Shown here: piece by piece, positions 35,909 through 45,441 of the stretch
Layout: each line of letters opens with the position of its first letter
Numbering within the stretch: position 1 is the first letter of the stretch
Assembly (NCBI GenBank): GCA_013214965.1
Contig: JABSRU010000008.1
Span: 1 to 64,000, forward strand
DNA: 64,000 bases
From: Gammaproteobacteria bacterium
GTDB taxonomy: Bacteria; Pseudomonadota; Gammaproteobacteria; Enterobacterales; Psychrobiaceae
Reading direction: 5' to 3'
Notes under the pieces: model-generated
The model's input: the letters and a program-made list of their open reading frames with translations, nothing else
Told to the model about the DNA's origin: nothing
Databases searched by the model: none
Position numbers and translations under genes: made by a program

Positions 35909-36939
35909 TGATGTTAACCAGAATTATTGCGTTGTGGCATGCCAGAAATTTAGAGTTTGTGCGAGATCGTGCCTCACTATCATGGAATTTACTGTTTCCT
36001 TTATTGTTAGTTGTTGGTTTTTACTTTGCATTCTCGAAAGGGGAAACCGCACAATATAAAGTTGGGGTCGTGATCTCGAGTGAGTATTCAGTGATATCTA
36101 GCGACAATTTTTCAGGATTTAAGCAACTTAAGTACATTGAGTTTGTCGATTACCAATCGCGTGATGAAGCATTAATTAAGTTACGGCAACATCAACTAGA
36201 TTTGGTGATTGATGATAACAGTGATCAATATTGGCTTAATCAGCTATCGGGTAAGGGTTACTTAATTGAAAAGATTTTAGCGAGCGAATCTAACTTTTTA
36301 CAACGGCGTAAACAAACGGTTGCAGGTGAAGCTATTCGCTATGTTGACTGGGTATTGCCGGGTATTCTAGGTATGAATATGATGTTTAGTGGTTTATTTG
36401 GTATTGGTTATGTGATTGTCCGATATCGTAAAAATGGAGTGCTTAAACGATTAAAGGCGACGCCACTCTCGGCATCTGAGTTTATTTTTTCACAAATATT
36501 ATCCCGGATGTTTATTCAATTATTAACCTCGATGTTTATTGCGTCGAGTTGTATTTTTGTTTTAGACCTCACCATGAACGGGTCGTTTATTAACTTATTT
36601 GTGTTAATGTTTTTTGGCAGTTTTTCGCTCATTGCCGTGGGATTACTGGTGGCTAGTCGTTCTAAAAGTGAAGAGTTCGCCGGTGGTTTATTAAATATGG
36701 TCAGTTGGCCAATGATGTTTTTGTCGGGCGTTTGGTTTTCGTTAGACAGTGCTCATCCTTGGTTACAATGGGGAGCAAATTTATTACCATTAACCCATTT
36801 GGTTAGTGGTATGCGGAGTGTGATGCTCGATGGCGCAACATTATGGTCTTTATTGCCTAATATTGGTGCTTTGCTGGCGATTGCACTATTATGCATTTCA
36901 ATTAGTGCTTACAGATTTAGCTGGGGCGAACAAGGATAA
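35908..36939 (+). CDS. ABC-2 type exporter, permease subunit
   Basis: A 343-residue membrane protein with an N-terminal span (about 27-43), an extracytoplasmic domain (about 45-145) and five further spans (about 150-340), the usual YhgE/ABC-2 layout. The segment VLKRLKATPLSASEFIFSQ is the characteristic cytoplasmic coupling loop. The start overlaps the ATPase stop by one base; an ATG three bases later is equivalent. The copper chaperone gene follows after 8 bases and may be in the same transcript. Confidence 0.9.
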   Translation: MMLTRIIALWHARNLEFVRDRASLSWNLLFPLLLVVGFYFAFSKGETAQYKVGVVISSEYSVISSDNFSGFKQLKYIEFVDYQSRDEALIKLRQHQLDLVIDDNSDQYWLNQLSGKGYLIEKILASESNFLQRRKQTVAGEAIRYVDWVLPGILGMNMMFSGLFGIGYVIVRYRKNGVLKRLKATPLSASEFIFSQILSRMFIQLLTSMFIASSCIFVLDLTMNGSFINLFVLMFFGSFSLIAVGLLVASRSKSEEFAGGLLNMVSWPMMFLSGVWFSLDSAHPWLQWGANLLPLTHLVSGMRSVMLDGATLWSLLPNIGALLAIALLCISISAYRFSWGEQG

Positions 36940-36947
36940 TAATTAAC

Positions 36948-37454
36948 ATGATTTTAGTTACGTTAAAACGAGCAATATTGGTTGGTGCAGTGGCATTGTG
37001 TAGTTCGATGACTCTAGTCAACGCCCATGAAAAAGCGCCCATGGACCATGGCAAGATGGATCACAGCAAGATGAACCATAGTAGTAAGTCATCGATTAAA
37101 GTACATATGGCGTGGAGTAGATCGTTACCGCCAGTGGCGACTAACGGTGCAGTTTACTTGATGATCCATAATTATAGCGCTCAAGCTGAAACGTTAATTA
37201 GCGCTAGCTCACCAATGGCGAAGCAGGTAATGTTTCATCGTAATCAGTCACATAATGGTTCGATCGTGATGGCGCATCAAGATAATGTGGTTATTAAGGC
37301 TGGTGGTGCAGTGATGTTTAAACCGGGAGCTCAGCATATTATGCTGATGGGATTGACTAAACCTTTGGTTGCTGGCGGCAGTTTTCCCATGACTTTAAAT
37401 TTTGAGCATGAAAAATCTGTCACAGTGACGGTGAAAGTGAAGGCATTGCAATAA
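36948..37454 (+). CDS. Periplasmic PCu(A)C copper chaperone
   Basis: A 168-residue exported protein. A signal peptide ends near NAHE (residue 27), followed by a His/Met-rich stretch (MDHGKMDHSKMNHSS) and a PCu(A)C domain (about 50-165). The usual Cu(I) ligands are visible: His and Met around VMFHRNQSHNG and VMAHQD, and the closing QHIMLMGL. PCu(A)C proteins bind Cu(I) in the periplasm and help load the CuA site of cytochrome oxidase. The extra metal-binding N-terminus suggests buffering as well. The start lies 8 bases after the permease stop. Confidence 0.9.
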   Translation: MILVTLKRAILVGAVALCSSMTLVNAHEKAPMDHGKMDHSKMNHSSKSSIKVHMAWSRSLPPVATNGAVYLMIHNYSAQAETLISASSPMAKQVMFHRNQSHNGSIVMAHQDNVVIKAGGAVMFKPGAQHIMLMGLTKPLVAGGSFPMTLNFEHEKSVTVTVKVKALQ

Positions 37455-37504
37455 TAGAAATGTTAAAATTACGCTGATTTACTTTTTATCTATTTGGAAA
37501 TTTT

Positions 37505-38632
37505 GTGGCTGACAGTACGTTCTATCAACAATTAGCTCAGGATATTGAGACTTGGGCCATTGAGCTGGGTTTCAGTGGCGTTGGTATTTGCGACACTGAC
37601 TTATCAAGCCATGAAGCAGCCTTTGAGGATTGGATTACCAAGGGCTATCATGGTGGAATGGACTATATGGAGCGTCACGGTTTAATGCGTGCTCGCCCCC
37701 ATGAATTATTACCCGATACATTACGGGTTATTAGTGTCCGATTGGATTATCTCCCCCCAGAAGCTCAAATAGTCTCGACGATGAAAAACCCCAATAATGG
37801 TTATATTAGCCGTTATGCTACTGGTCGTGACTATCATAAAATGATGCGTAACCGGTTGAAAAAATTACAGCAAAAAATTGAAACTAAAGTCGATGGTTTT
37901 ACCGCCCGGCCTTTTGTGGATTCCGCACCTGTGATGGAGCGCCCCTTGGCGGCGAAAGCAGGCTTAGGTTGGGTGGGGAAACATAGTTTACTATTGAACC
38001 AACAGGTGGGGTCATTTTTCTTTTTAGGGGAATTATTGATTAGCTTACCTTTGCCCGTCTCTAGTCCGGTTGAGGATAAGTGTGGCAGTTGTGTTGCTTG
38101 TATTAAAATTTGTCCAACCGGGGCGATTGTTGAGCCTTATGTGGTTGATGGTCGTCGTTGTATTTCATATTTAACCATTGAAAAATTTGGTGAGATTCCG
38201 CTGGAATTCAGAAAAGCGATTGGCAACCGTATTTATGGCTGCGATGATTGTCAGTTAATTTGTCCATGGAATAAATACGCTAAATCGAGCTTGGAAGATG
38301 ATTTTAAGCCTCGCAAAGATCTACATTCACCACAATTACTTGAATTGTTTAGTTGGAGTGAGTCGTCTTTTCTCAAACGCACCGAAGGCTCTCCTATTCG
38401 CCGTATTGGTCATGAACGTTGGTTACGAAATATAGCCGTAGCACTGGGTAATGCGCCTTTTAGTGAGGAAATAGTTACTGCGTTGATCGATAAAAAATTA
38501 TCAGCAAATGAATTGGTGACAGAACATATTGATTGGGCGATTGAGCAGCAGTTGGCAAAAAATAATACCGTAAATCGTAAGACATTAAGATTACTTAATG
38601 CCGTTGAGCGCGGTATGCCGGCTCATAAATAG
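37505..38632 (+). CDS. queG: Epoxyqueuosine reductase QueG
   Basis: A 375-residue cobalamin- and iron-sulphur-dependent enzyme that performs the last step of queuosine formation in tRNA. Two [4Fe-4S] cysteine clusters are visible (CGSCVACIKICP and CDDCQLICPWN), along with the family segments RYATGRDYHKMMRNRL, FVDSAPVMERPLA and GWVGKHSLLL. The start is GTG. In many relatives queG lies beside tsaE; here it is 17 kb away from that cluster, pointing to local rearrangement. Confidence 0.96.
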   Translation: MADSTFYQQLAQDIETWAIELGFSGVGICDTDLSSHEAAFEDWITKGYHGGMDYMERHGLMRARPHELLPDTLRVISVRLDYLPPEAQIVSTMKNPNNGYISRYATGRDYHKMMRNRLKKLQQKIETKVDGFTARPFVDSAPVMERPLAAKAGLGWVGKHSLLLNQQVGSFFFLGELLISLPLPVSSPVEDKCGSCVACIKICPTGAIVEPYVVDGRRCISYLTIEKFGEIPLEFRKAIGNRIYGCDDCQLICPWNKYAKSSLEDDFKPRKDLHSPQLLELFSWSESSFLKRTEGSPIRRIGHERWLRNIAVALGNAPFSEEIVTALIDKKLSANELVTEHIDWAIEQQLAKNNTVNRKTLRLLNAVERGMPAHK

Positions 38633-38644
38633 GGGAACTATTGT

Positions 38645-39628
38645 ATGCGTATCTTGTTATTTATGGTGCTGATGATGTCTGTAGGGGCGCCTTGTATGGC
38701 TCAATTTAAAGCGGCGATTATTTATGATCGACCGAGCAAATTTGATCAATCATTTAGCCAGGCGGTTCATACCAATGGTGTTTTAAAACTACGCCTACAG
38801 GGCATTGAAGTTAAGGAATTTGAACCCGCACGAGGTGCTCAAATTGAGCAGGCTATGATGAAGCTGGCAGCCCGCGGTTATCAACCTATCATTGGCATTG
38901 GCTATTCGACCGCACCAGCGATTAGCAAGGTTGCACAACTTTTTCCTGAGCAGTCTTTTGTTATAATTGATGGCATTGTGGACTTGCCTAATGTCCAGTC
39001 TGTTATTTTTCATGAAGAGCAAGGGGCTTTTTTGGCTGGGGCGTTGGCTGCGATGAAGTCGAACAATGACATCATTGGTTTTATTGGTGGCATGGATATT
39101 GGGCTTATCAGTAAATTTAGTTGTGGCTACATTCAAGGCGCTCGCTATATTTCTCCATCGATCCGAGTGTTAAAAAATTATATTGGTTCGACCCTTAATG
39201 CTTGGAACGATCCCAGTAAAGCGATTGAGATTGCCGTTAGTCAAATTGAACGGGGGGCCGACGTTGTATTTGCTGCCGCAGGTGGTTCAGGTAGTGGAGT
39301 CTATTTAGCAGCGCATGAAGCTGACATACTAGCGATTGGAGTTGATTCAAATCAGAATTCGTTACAGCCAGGTAATATGTTGAGTTCGATGGTTAAAAAA
39401 GTTGGACGTGCCGTTTATCAAAGTGTGCTAAACCATCACAATGGTACTTGGCAAGCGGGTAAATTTCATTATGGCTTGGCCGATGATTGGATTGAGTTAG
39501 CGCGCGACAAACATAACCGCTCGATATATCAGGCGATTGATTTGAAAGAAATTAATATCATTAAATCAATGATTTTGAATAAAGAACTTACTATTGATGT
39601 TAGTAATAAGCAGTTAGCATGTCAGTAA
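38645..39628 (+). CDS. BMP-family substrate-binding protein of a nucleoside-type ABC importer
   Basis: A 327-residue periplasmic binding protein with a signal peptide (about residues 1-19, ending CMA). The BMP/PnrA/Med family pattern is clear: AAIIYDRPSKFDQSF near the N-terminus, GIGYSTAPAISKVA, FHEEQGAFLAGALAA, GFIGGMD, and DVVFAAAGGSGSGVY. BMP proteins typically bind purine nucleosides. Its stop codon overlaps the ATPase gene start by 10 bases, and two permease genes follow, so this is one complete importer operon. The ligand is inferred from the family only. Confidence 0.9.
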   Translation: MRILLFMVLMMSVGAPCMAQFKAAIIYDRPSKFDQSFSQAVHTNGVLKLRLQGIEVKEFEPARGAQIEQAMMKLAARGYQPIIGIGYSTAPAISKVAQLFPEQSFVIIDGIVDLPNVQSVIFHEEQGAFLAGALAAMKSNNDIIGFIGGMDIGLISKFSCGYIQGARYISPSIRVLKNYIGSTLNAWNDPSKAIEIAVSQIERGADVVFAAAGGSGSGVYLAAHEADILAIGVDSNQNSLQPGNMLSSMVKKVGRAVYQSVLNHHNGTWQAGKFHYGLADDWIELARDKHNRSIYQAIDLKEINIIKSMILNKELTIDVSNKQLACQ

Positions 39629-41139
39629 TACTGGTTCCTGCATTAGAGTTATTAAATATCAATAAACACTTTGATGCCAATGAAGCGCTTAACGGTGCCT
39701 GTCTGCAAGTCTCAGCGGGCTCTATTCATGGCATTATTGGTGAGAACGGCGCTGGTAAATCGACGTTAATGCAAATTGCTTATGGATTAACCCAACCGGA
39801 TAGTGGGCAAATTATTATTGATGGTGCGGTGAGTAAAATAGCAAGCCCGCAGGCAGCGATTCGTTTGGGGATCGGAATGTTGCACCAAAAAGTGAGTTGG
39901 TTAGAGCAATTGTCGGTACTGGAAAATATTGTCTTGGGCGATAAAATTGATAATTATTTTTATCAGGATAATCGTCCTAGTGAGATAAAATTGCAATTAC
40001 TGATACGAGAGTTTGGCTTTAGCTTCGCGCTTGATTCGATCATTGGTGATTTAACTTTTAGTCAGCGCCAACAAGTGGATATTATTAGGGCGTTATATCG
40101 CGGCGTTCGGGTGTTGATCCTCGATGAACCGATGGCTATTTTGTCACCGAGTGAATCTAAACATTTATTCGATTTATTTATCTTGCTTAAAAACCAAGGC
40201 GTGTCGGTAGTTATTGTGTCGCATAAGTTAATCGCATTGCATCAAATTTGTGATGTCATTTCGGTGGTTAGCAAAGGGCAGGTCATAAAAAATATTGCGC
40301 CGAGTCAGGTTAGTATTAAGCAATTGACTAAATATATGGTAGGGCGCGAAGTATTACTACCCCATCCAAATAAGTTAGCCGTTACCAAGGGAGAAAGTAA
40401 GGTATTGACCATCGTAGATATCGTTGCGAAGGGCATAAATGGCATTAACTTTAGTGTCTACGCTGGACAAATTGTCGCATTGGTTGGCTTACCGAAAGCT
40501 GGTCAAGATATTGTGCTAGAAGTCTTGGCCGGAATGACTCGATTAAGCACTGGCTCATTCGATTTTATTGGCCATAAAATCAATGCTAAAAGCCGTTATA
40601 GCATTGCTAAAGCACGTCGGTTAGAGGTTAGTTATGTACCCGATCCGATGCTTGAGTCTGGATTAATTCATCAAATGTCGATGGCAGAATCATCTATTTT
40701 AGGTTATCAGAATAAACAAAGTTCATTGTTTGGTGGGTTTAATCGACATCAGATGATTGATCATTGTAGTGAATTAATGGCGCAATGGCAGATTCGCCCG
40801 GCGGATCCCCAGATGAATAGTGGTTATTTTTCTGGTGGCAATCAGCAAAAAATGGTGATGGCTCGAGAAATTAGTCAGCAGCCAAAATTGTTATTGCTCA
40901 ATCAACCGACTAGTGGTGTTGATGTCGCCGGTGTTGAGCTTATTTACCAACAGTTGTTTGCCTTGCGTGAGCGGGGCTGTGCAATTATATTAGTATCAAA
41001 TGATTTAGATGAAGTGATTACGTTAGCAGACTTTGTGGTGGTATTACATCAAGGTAAAATAGCCAAGAAAATCGCGCAATCACAATTATCAAAACAACAA
41101 TTGGGTTTGCTCATGGTGAAAGGGTTTGCTGATGACTAA
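39619..41139 (+). CDS. Nucleoside-type ABC importer, duplicated ATP-binding subunit
   Basis: A 506-residue protein with two ATPase domains. Domain 1 has Walker A GENGAGKST (about 41-49) and Walker B VLILDEPMAIL, with a degenerate signature (TFSQRQQVDII). Domain 2 has a degenerate Walker A (GLPKAGQDI), a good signature (SGGNQQKMVMARE) and an altered Walker B (LLLLNQPTSG). This asymmetry is normal for the RbsA/NupA/YufO group. It energises the two permeases encoded next. It overlaps the genes on both sides, which implies translational coupling. Confidence 0.92.
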   Translation: MSVILVPALELLNINKHFDANEALNGACLQVSAGSIHGIIGENGAGKSTLMQIAYGLTQPDSGQIIIDGAVSKIASPQAAIRLGIGMLHQKVSWLEQLSVLENIVLGDKIDNYFYQDNRPSEIKLQLLIREFGFSFALDSIIGDLTFSQRQQVDIIRALYRGVRVLILDEPMAILSPSESKHLFDLFILLKNQGVSVVIVSHKLIALHQICDVISVVSKGQVIKNIAPSQVSIKQLTKYMVGREVLLPHPNKLAVTKGESKVLTIVDIVAKGINGINFSVYAGQIVALVGLPKAGQDIVLEVLAGMTRLSTGSFDFIGHKINAKSRYSIAKARRLEVSYVPDPMLESGLIHQMSMAESSILGYQNKQSSLFGGFNRHQMIDHCSELMAQWQIRPADPQMNSGYFSGGNQQKMVMAREISQQPKLLLLNQPTSGVDVAGVELIYQQLFALRERGCAIILVSNDLDEVITLADFVVVLHQGKIAKKIAQSQLSKQQLGLLMVKGFADD

Positions 41140-42241
41140 AAATCTCCCTTGGTGGTTTTATACACTGGCGTTGCCAGCACTAAATCTTAGTTTAGCAATA
41201 CTGGCAGGTGTGGTCGTGTTGTTGGCGTTAGATGTAAACGTCATGAACGCGGCAAGGATTATCTTTAACGGCGCATTGGGGGATCAATCTGGTATTGGTT
41301 ATACTTTATTTTATGCGACAAACTTTATGTTCACAGGGCTGTCTGTTGCGATAGCTTGGCATGCTGGGTTGTTTAATATTGGGGCCGAGGGACAAGCGAC
41401 ACTCGGTGGGATTGGGGTTGCATTCGTTTGCACCTCGTTGCCACCGCAATTACCTTTTGGTTTGTTAATCATTATAACCACGTTGACCGCTGCATTATTT
41501 GGTGCTCTGTGGGCGTTGATCCCCGCATGGCTTAATGCCTATCGCGGTTCCCACATTGTGATCACGACCATTATGTTTAATTTTATTGCTTCTTCTTTAT
41601 TGGTTTATTTACTGGTGAATGTGCTGAATGCGCCGGATCAAATGGCCACCGTTAGTCCGACTTTTGAGCAACAAACATGGTTGCCTTATCTTCATCAATT
41701 AAGTGCTTGGTTTGGTATTGAGCTAGCACCAACTCCCCTGAATATCTCATTTTTGTGGGCTCTTTGTTGCTGTTTGTTCGCCCATTTTTATTTAAGTCAT
41801 AGTCGACTAGGCTATGACACTCGGGTATTAGGCTTTAATCGTCGTGCAGCGAATTTTGCTGGGATTAAACCACAAAGAATCATCATGATTACTATGCTTA
41901 TCTCCGGTGCTTGTGCTGGGTTTGTTGCGCTTAACGAAGTGCAAGGACAAGCTCATCAATTAAAAATTGAGTTTGTTGCTGGCTATGGTTTTGCCGGTAT
42001 TGCGGTGGCTATTATTGGCCGAAAACAGCCACTAGGCATTATTGCTTCCAGTGTTTTATTTGGGGTGTTATATCAGGGTGGATCGGAGTTATCTTTAAAT
42101 ATAGAACGCATTGGTAACGATGTGGTGCTCTTGATTCAAGGATTAGTGATTTTATTTTGTGGCGCTTTAGAGTGGATGTTAAAACCTGCATTGGTCAAGT
42201 GGCTAAAACTACAATCGAGTTCAGGACTTAACAATGGATAA
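41132..42241 (+). CDS. Nucleoside-type ABC importer, permease subunit 1
   Basis: A 369-residue membrane protein with about eight to ten spans and the BPD_transp_2 signature around WHAGLFNIGAEGQATLGGIG (about 77-96), followed by IVITTIMFNFIAS and EFVAGYGFAGIAVAIIGR. The ATG at 41132 (MTKNLPWW) is preferred because an AAGGG site lies 7 bases upstream; a TTG two codons earlier is possible. It overlaps the ATPase gene by 8 bases and the second permease gene by 8 bases. Confidence 0.9.
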   Translation: MTKNLPWWFYTLALPALNLSLAILAGVVVLLALDVNVMNAARIIFNGALGDQSGIGYTLFYATNFMFTGLSVAIAWHAGLFNIGAEGQATLGGIGVAFVCTSLPPQLPFGLLIIITTLTAALFGALWALIPAWLNAYRGSHIVITTIMFNFIASSLLVYLLVNVLNAPDQMATVSPTFEQQTWLPYLHQLSAWFGIELAPTPLNISFLWALCCCLFAHFYLSHSRLGYDTRVLGFNRRAANFAGIKPQRIIMITMLISGACAGFVALNEVQGQAHQLKIEFVAGYGFAGIAVAIIGRKQPLGIIASSVLFGVLYQGGSELSLNIERIGNDVVLLIQGLVILFCGALEWMLKPALVKWLKLQSSSGLNNG

Positions 42242-43193
42242 CTTAGCCCAATGGATTTTCCTAATTGACGCTAGTGTTCGACTGGCAACTCCGATATTGT
42301 TTGCCGCACTCGCTGGCCTGCTAAGTGAAAGAGCTGGCATTGTTGATATTGGATTAGAAGGTAAAATGTTGGTCAGCGCATTTGCTGGTGCAGCGTGGGC
42401 GACCTATTCCGGCTCTCCATGGCAAGCGGTTATTGTTGCAATGAGTGCGGCAATGCTATTATCGTGGTTGCATGCTTTCGCTTGTATTAGTCACCGCGGC
42501 GATCAAATTATATCGGGGGTCGCGATTAATATGTTGGCATTATCACTGACCGCTATTTTAGGCCAATATTTATTTTTGCAGGGCGGAATCACCCCAATAT
42601 TAAATGACAGTTCGAGAGTGACTAATGTTATTTTTCCTGAATGGGTTGAGCACTCAGATGGCTTTATTTCGATGATTTATTGGCAATTGTTAAGCGGTCA
42701 TAATACGATGATTTACGGTGCGTTTTTGTTGGTTTTTCTGCTCGATGCCTTTTTGAAGCATTCGCCACTAGGTCAACGGCTATCCGCTGCTGGTGAAAAT
42801 CCATTGGCATTACATCGAGCTGGTGTGTCGGTGAAAATGACTCGATACTTATCTGTGCTGGCAGGAGGAGCTTGTTGTGGTTTAGCCGGTGCCTATTTGT
42901 CGATTGGCCATGGTGCCGGTTTTGTTGAAAATATGACGGTTGGCAAGGGTTTTATTGCGCTAGCCGCGCTAATTTTTGGTCAATGGAGACCAATACCCGT
43001 GATGTTTGCTTGTTTGTTTTTTGGCTTTTTAGATGCTTTAGCGATCAGAATGCAAGGCATTGAATTGTTTAGTACCGGTTATATAATCCCGGTACAGTTT
43101 ATTGAAGTCTTGCCTTACATGATTACCGTATTAGTTTTAGCCGGATTTATTGGCAGCTCTGGCATTCCAAAAGCGTTAGGTAAATTACCCTAA
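42234..43193 (+). CDS. Nucleoside-type ABC importer, permease subunit 2
   Basis: A 319-residue membrane protein of the same family as the preceding permease, with the matching signature LLSERAGIVDIGLEGKMLVS (about 27-46) and the later GAGFVENMTVGKGFIALAALIFG. The two permeases form the heterodimeric channel. It is the last gene of the importer operon; its stop overlaps the end of the convergent sensor gene by 4 bases, with no separating terminator visible. Confidence 0.9.
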   Translation: MDNLAQWIFLIDASVRLATPILFAALAGLLSERAGIVDIGLEGKMLVSAFAGAAWATYSGSPWQAVIVAMSAAMLLSWLHAFACISHRGDQIISGVAINMLALSLTAILGQYLFLQGGITPILNDSSRVTNVIFPEWVEHSDGFISMIYWQLLSGHNTMIYGAFLLVFLLDAFLKHSPLGQRLSAAGENPLALHRAGVSVKMTRYLSVLAGGACCGLAGAYLSIGHGAGFVENMTVGKGFIALAALIFGQWRPIPVMFACLFFGFLDALAIRMQGIELFSTGYIIPVQFIEVLPYMITVLVLAGFIGSSGIPKALGKLP

Positions 43194-44134
43194 GAGGCTT
43201 GTTCGATAGTGATAGTTTTTTGGTCGAGGTTTATTGCTTGACCCGCTTGGATGAGAGTTACATAAATTTGTTGTGATTCTTTGCAAAACCTAAGCTCACC
43301 GCGCATTTCAACATCAGCAATGGTGTGATTAAAATAAATGATTTGTTTGGAGTCTTTAATGACTTTAGCTACTTGATCAGAAATGTTGGCGGGTAGTAAC
43401 TTATACTTATTGAGTCGGTGGGTGCTCATGACTGAATTTGCTTTATTGTTAAAATATTTTATGCGACCATTATTCGATAACCGCAGTAACAAATGAGGGT
43501 AATGTGTAAAAAATAACGCCATTCGCTGATTTTTATGAGTTGATTTAGATTGTGATGATAGCAGCCAATAGCTAACAATAACCATGCTAAAGAAGTTAAT
43601 CAGTAAACACAGCATCAAGATTTTAGACAGTGCAGTATTGCTATTCAATTGTTCGAGATTGACCAACATTCTACGTTTAAACAACCCAATAATATTTTCA
43701 TCATTAAGTGATATATCTTCAATCAAACGCATCAATTTTCGATATTTTTGGCTTTCGTTAGGTAATAATTCAGTATTTTTGTCCACTTTAAGTTGGGTTA
43801 ATAATGATAGATATTTCGTGCCAAACATTGCTAAAGGTTCATTATCATGAGCGCCTGATAACAATTCAGCTAGCCATGATTTATGTACATCGTAATGCTC
43901 ATCGATAAATTGATTGACCTGAGTAAAGTTTTTTTCTGTTAAATGAACTAAAACTAACTCAGTATCATATTGTAAATCAGCAGCATATTGTTGAGAAAAG
44001 GTTAACAAGGTAGCAATATTACTCTGCTTATTGATATTGTTTTGGGTAAAATTAAGCCAAAACGAAATGAATACAAATAAGGCGCTAAAAATAACAAAGA
44101 AAATTATCGCTGTTTTATGTTGAGAATTTTGCAT
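43190..44134 (-). CDS. Orphan membrane sensor protein, no output domain
   Basis: A 314-residue protein with two membrane spans (about residues 8-27 and 172-192) around a helical extracytoplasmic domain of about 145 residues, followed by a PAS-like cytoplasmic part (about 205-305). The layout is that of a chemoreceptor or kinase sensor, but no kinase, GGDEF, EAL or methyl-accepting domain follows. It could act through a partner protein or be a shortened sensor. I cannot name a family. The frame is long and intact, lies on the opposite strand to the importer and is divergent from aroF. Confidence 0.75.
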   Translation of the reverse strand: MQNSQHKTAIIFFVIFSALFVFISFWLNFTQNNINKQSNIATLLTFSQQYAADLQYDTELVLVHLTEKNFTQVNQFIDEHYDVHKSWLAELLSGAHDNEPLAMFGTKYLSLLTQLKVDKNTELLPNESQKYRKLMRLIEDISLNDENIIGLFKRRMLVNLEQLNSNTALSKILMLCLLINFFSMVIVSYWLLSSQSKSTHKNQRMALFFTHYPHLLLRLSNNGRIKYFNNKANSVMSTHRLNKYKLLPANISDQVAKVIKDSKQIIYFNHTIADVEMRGELRFCKESQQIYVTLIQAGQAINLDQKTITIEQAS

Positions 44135-44337
44135 CTACATCCTTGCCGGTCGTCATCAAAGTTTAATAATGTGTACCGATATCATATATCTAAATGGCGA
44201 TATATCCACCATTTGATCCTACTAATTTATAACATAGACAATAAAAGCCATTTCAATCTTAAATAAATATAGACTCAATCAATTAATTGTATTATGTTTT
44301 GGTGGTCGATTAAATTAATTTGAGCAGAGGATAGAGC

Positions 44338-45414
44338 ATGACCACTAATCTTGAGAACATTCATATCACGTCAGAGCTGGTACTAACGACACCAGAGCAG
44401 TTAAAACAACAATTACCACTGAGTGCTAATGGTCATGCCTTTATTAATCAAGCCCGTAATACTATTTCTAATATTATTCATCAGCGAGACCAACGCTTAT
44501 TGGTGGTGACAGGGCCTTGTTCAATTCATGATATCGCCAGTGCTAAAGAATATGCCCTAAAACTTAAAAAATTGCATGATGAGTTAAGTGATGATTTTTA
44601 TTTAGTGATGCGAATTTATTTTGAAAAACCGCGGACTACAGTCGGCTGGAAAGGTTTGCTTAATGATCCTGCGATGGATGGCTCATTTGATGTTGAGTCA
44701 GGACTTCGTCAAGGGCGCGAATTATTACTATGGTTAGCTGAATTAGAGTTGCCAGTGGCGACGGAAGCACTTGATCCGATTAGCCCCCAATATTTATCAG
44801 AACTCTTTAGCTGGGCTGCTATTGGTGCCAGAACGACCGAATCGCAAACGCACCGTGAGATGGCTAGTGGTTTGTCGATGCCAGTTGGTTTTAAAAATGG
44901 TACAGATGGCAAGTTGGAAGTTGCCATTAATGCACTTGAATCGGCGAAATATTCTCATCGTTTTATGGGAATTAATGCCAAAGGGCAGGTTGCTTTAATG
45001 AAAACTCAAGGCAACCCTGATGGTCATATTATTTTACGCGGTGGTGTATCCCCGAATTATCAGTCAGAAGACATTAGACGTATTGAACAAAAAATATCCT
45101 TGCAGGGCCTATCACCGAAGTTAGTTGTTGATTGTAGTCATGGTAATTCAAGTAAAGATCATCGCCGCCAGCCAATTGTCGCTAATGATATTTTTGAACA
45201 AATATGTCATGGTAATCATTCAGTGGTCGGAATTATGCTTGAAAGTCACCTTAATGAAGGTAATCAATCTAGTTCTTTAGCTAAAGAACAATTAAAATAT
45301 GGGGTATCGGTAACCGATGCCTGTATTGATTGGGCAACAACTGAAGCGTTATTGCGCAGTGGCGCTAAAAGAGTTAGTGCTTCTTTAGCTGAACGCATAT
45401 GTGTGACGGTATAA
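44338..45414 (+). CDS. aroF: 3-deoxy-7-phosphoheptulonate (DAHP) synthase, class I, probably Tyr-sensitive
   Basis: A 358-residue enzyme that joins phosphoenolpyruvate and erythrose-4-phosphate in the first step of aromatic amino acid synthesis. Family motifs are VVTGPCSIHD, MRIYFEKPRTTVGWKGL, IGARTTESQTHREMASGLS, GFKNGTDG, DCSHGNSSKDHRRQ and GIMLESHLNEGNQ. The AroF isozyme is proposed because tyrA follows after 27 bases, the usual aroF-tyrA operon. AGAGGAT precedes the ATG. I found no convincing TyrR box upstream. Confidence 0.94.
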   Translation: MTTNLENIHITSELVLTTPEQLKQQLPLSANGHAFINQARNTISNIIHQRDQRLLVVTGPCSIHDIASAKEYALKLKKLHDELSDDFYLVMRIYFEKPRTTVGWKGLLNDPAMDGSFDVESGLRQGRELLLWLAELELPVATEALDPISPQYLSELFSWAAIGARTTESQTHREMASGLSMPVGFKNGTDGKLEVAINALESAKYSHRFMGINAKGQVALMKTQGNPDGHIILRGGVSPNYQSEDIRRIEQKISLQGLSPKLVVDCSHGNSSKDHRRQPIVANDIFEQICHGNHSVVGIMLESHLNEGNQSSSLAKEQLKYGVSVTDACIDWATTEALLRSGAKRVSASLAERICVTV

Positions 45415-45441
45415 TTTAAATTTAGTTAATTAGGAAAAAAA

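Noticed and set aside
44135-44337. Search for TyrR boxes upstream of aroF.
   Set aside because: No TGTAAA-N6-TTTACA-like palindrome was found; only AT-rich partial symmetry.
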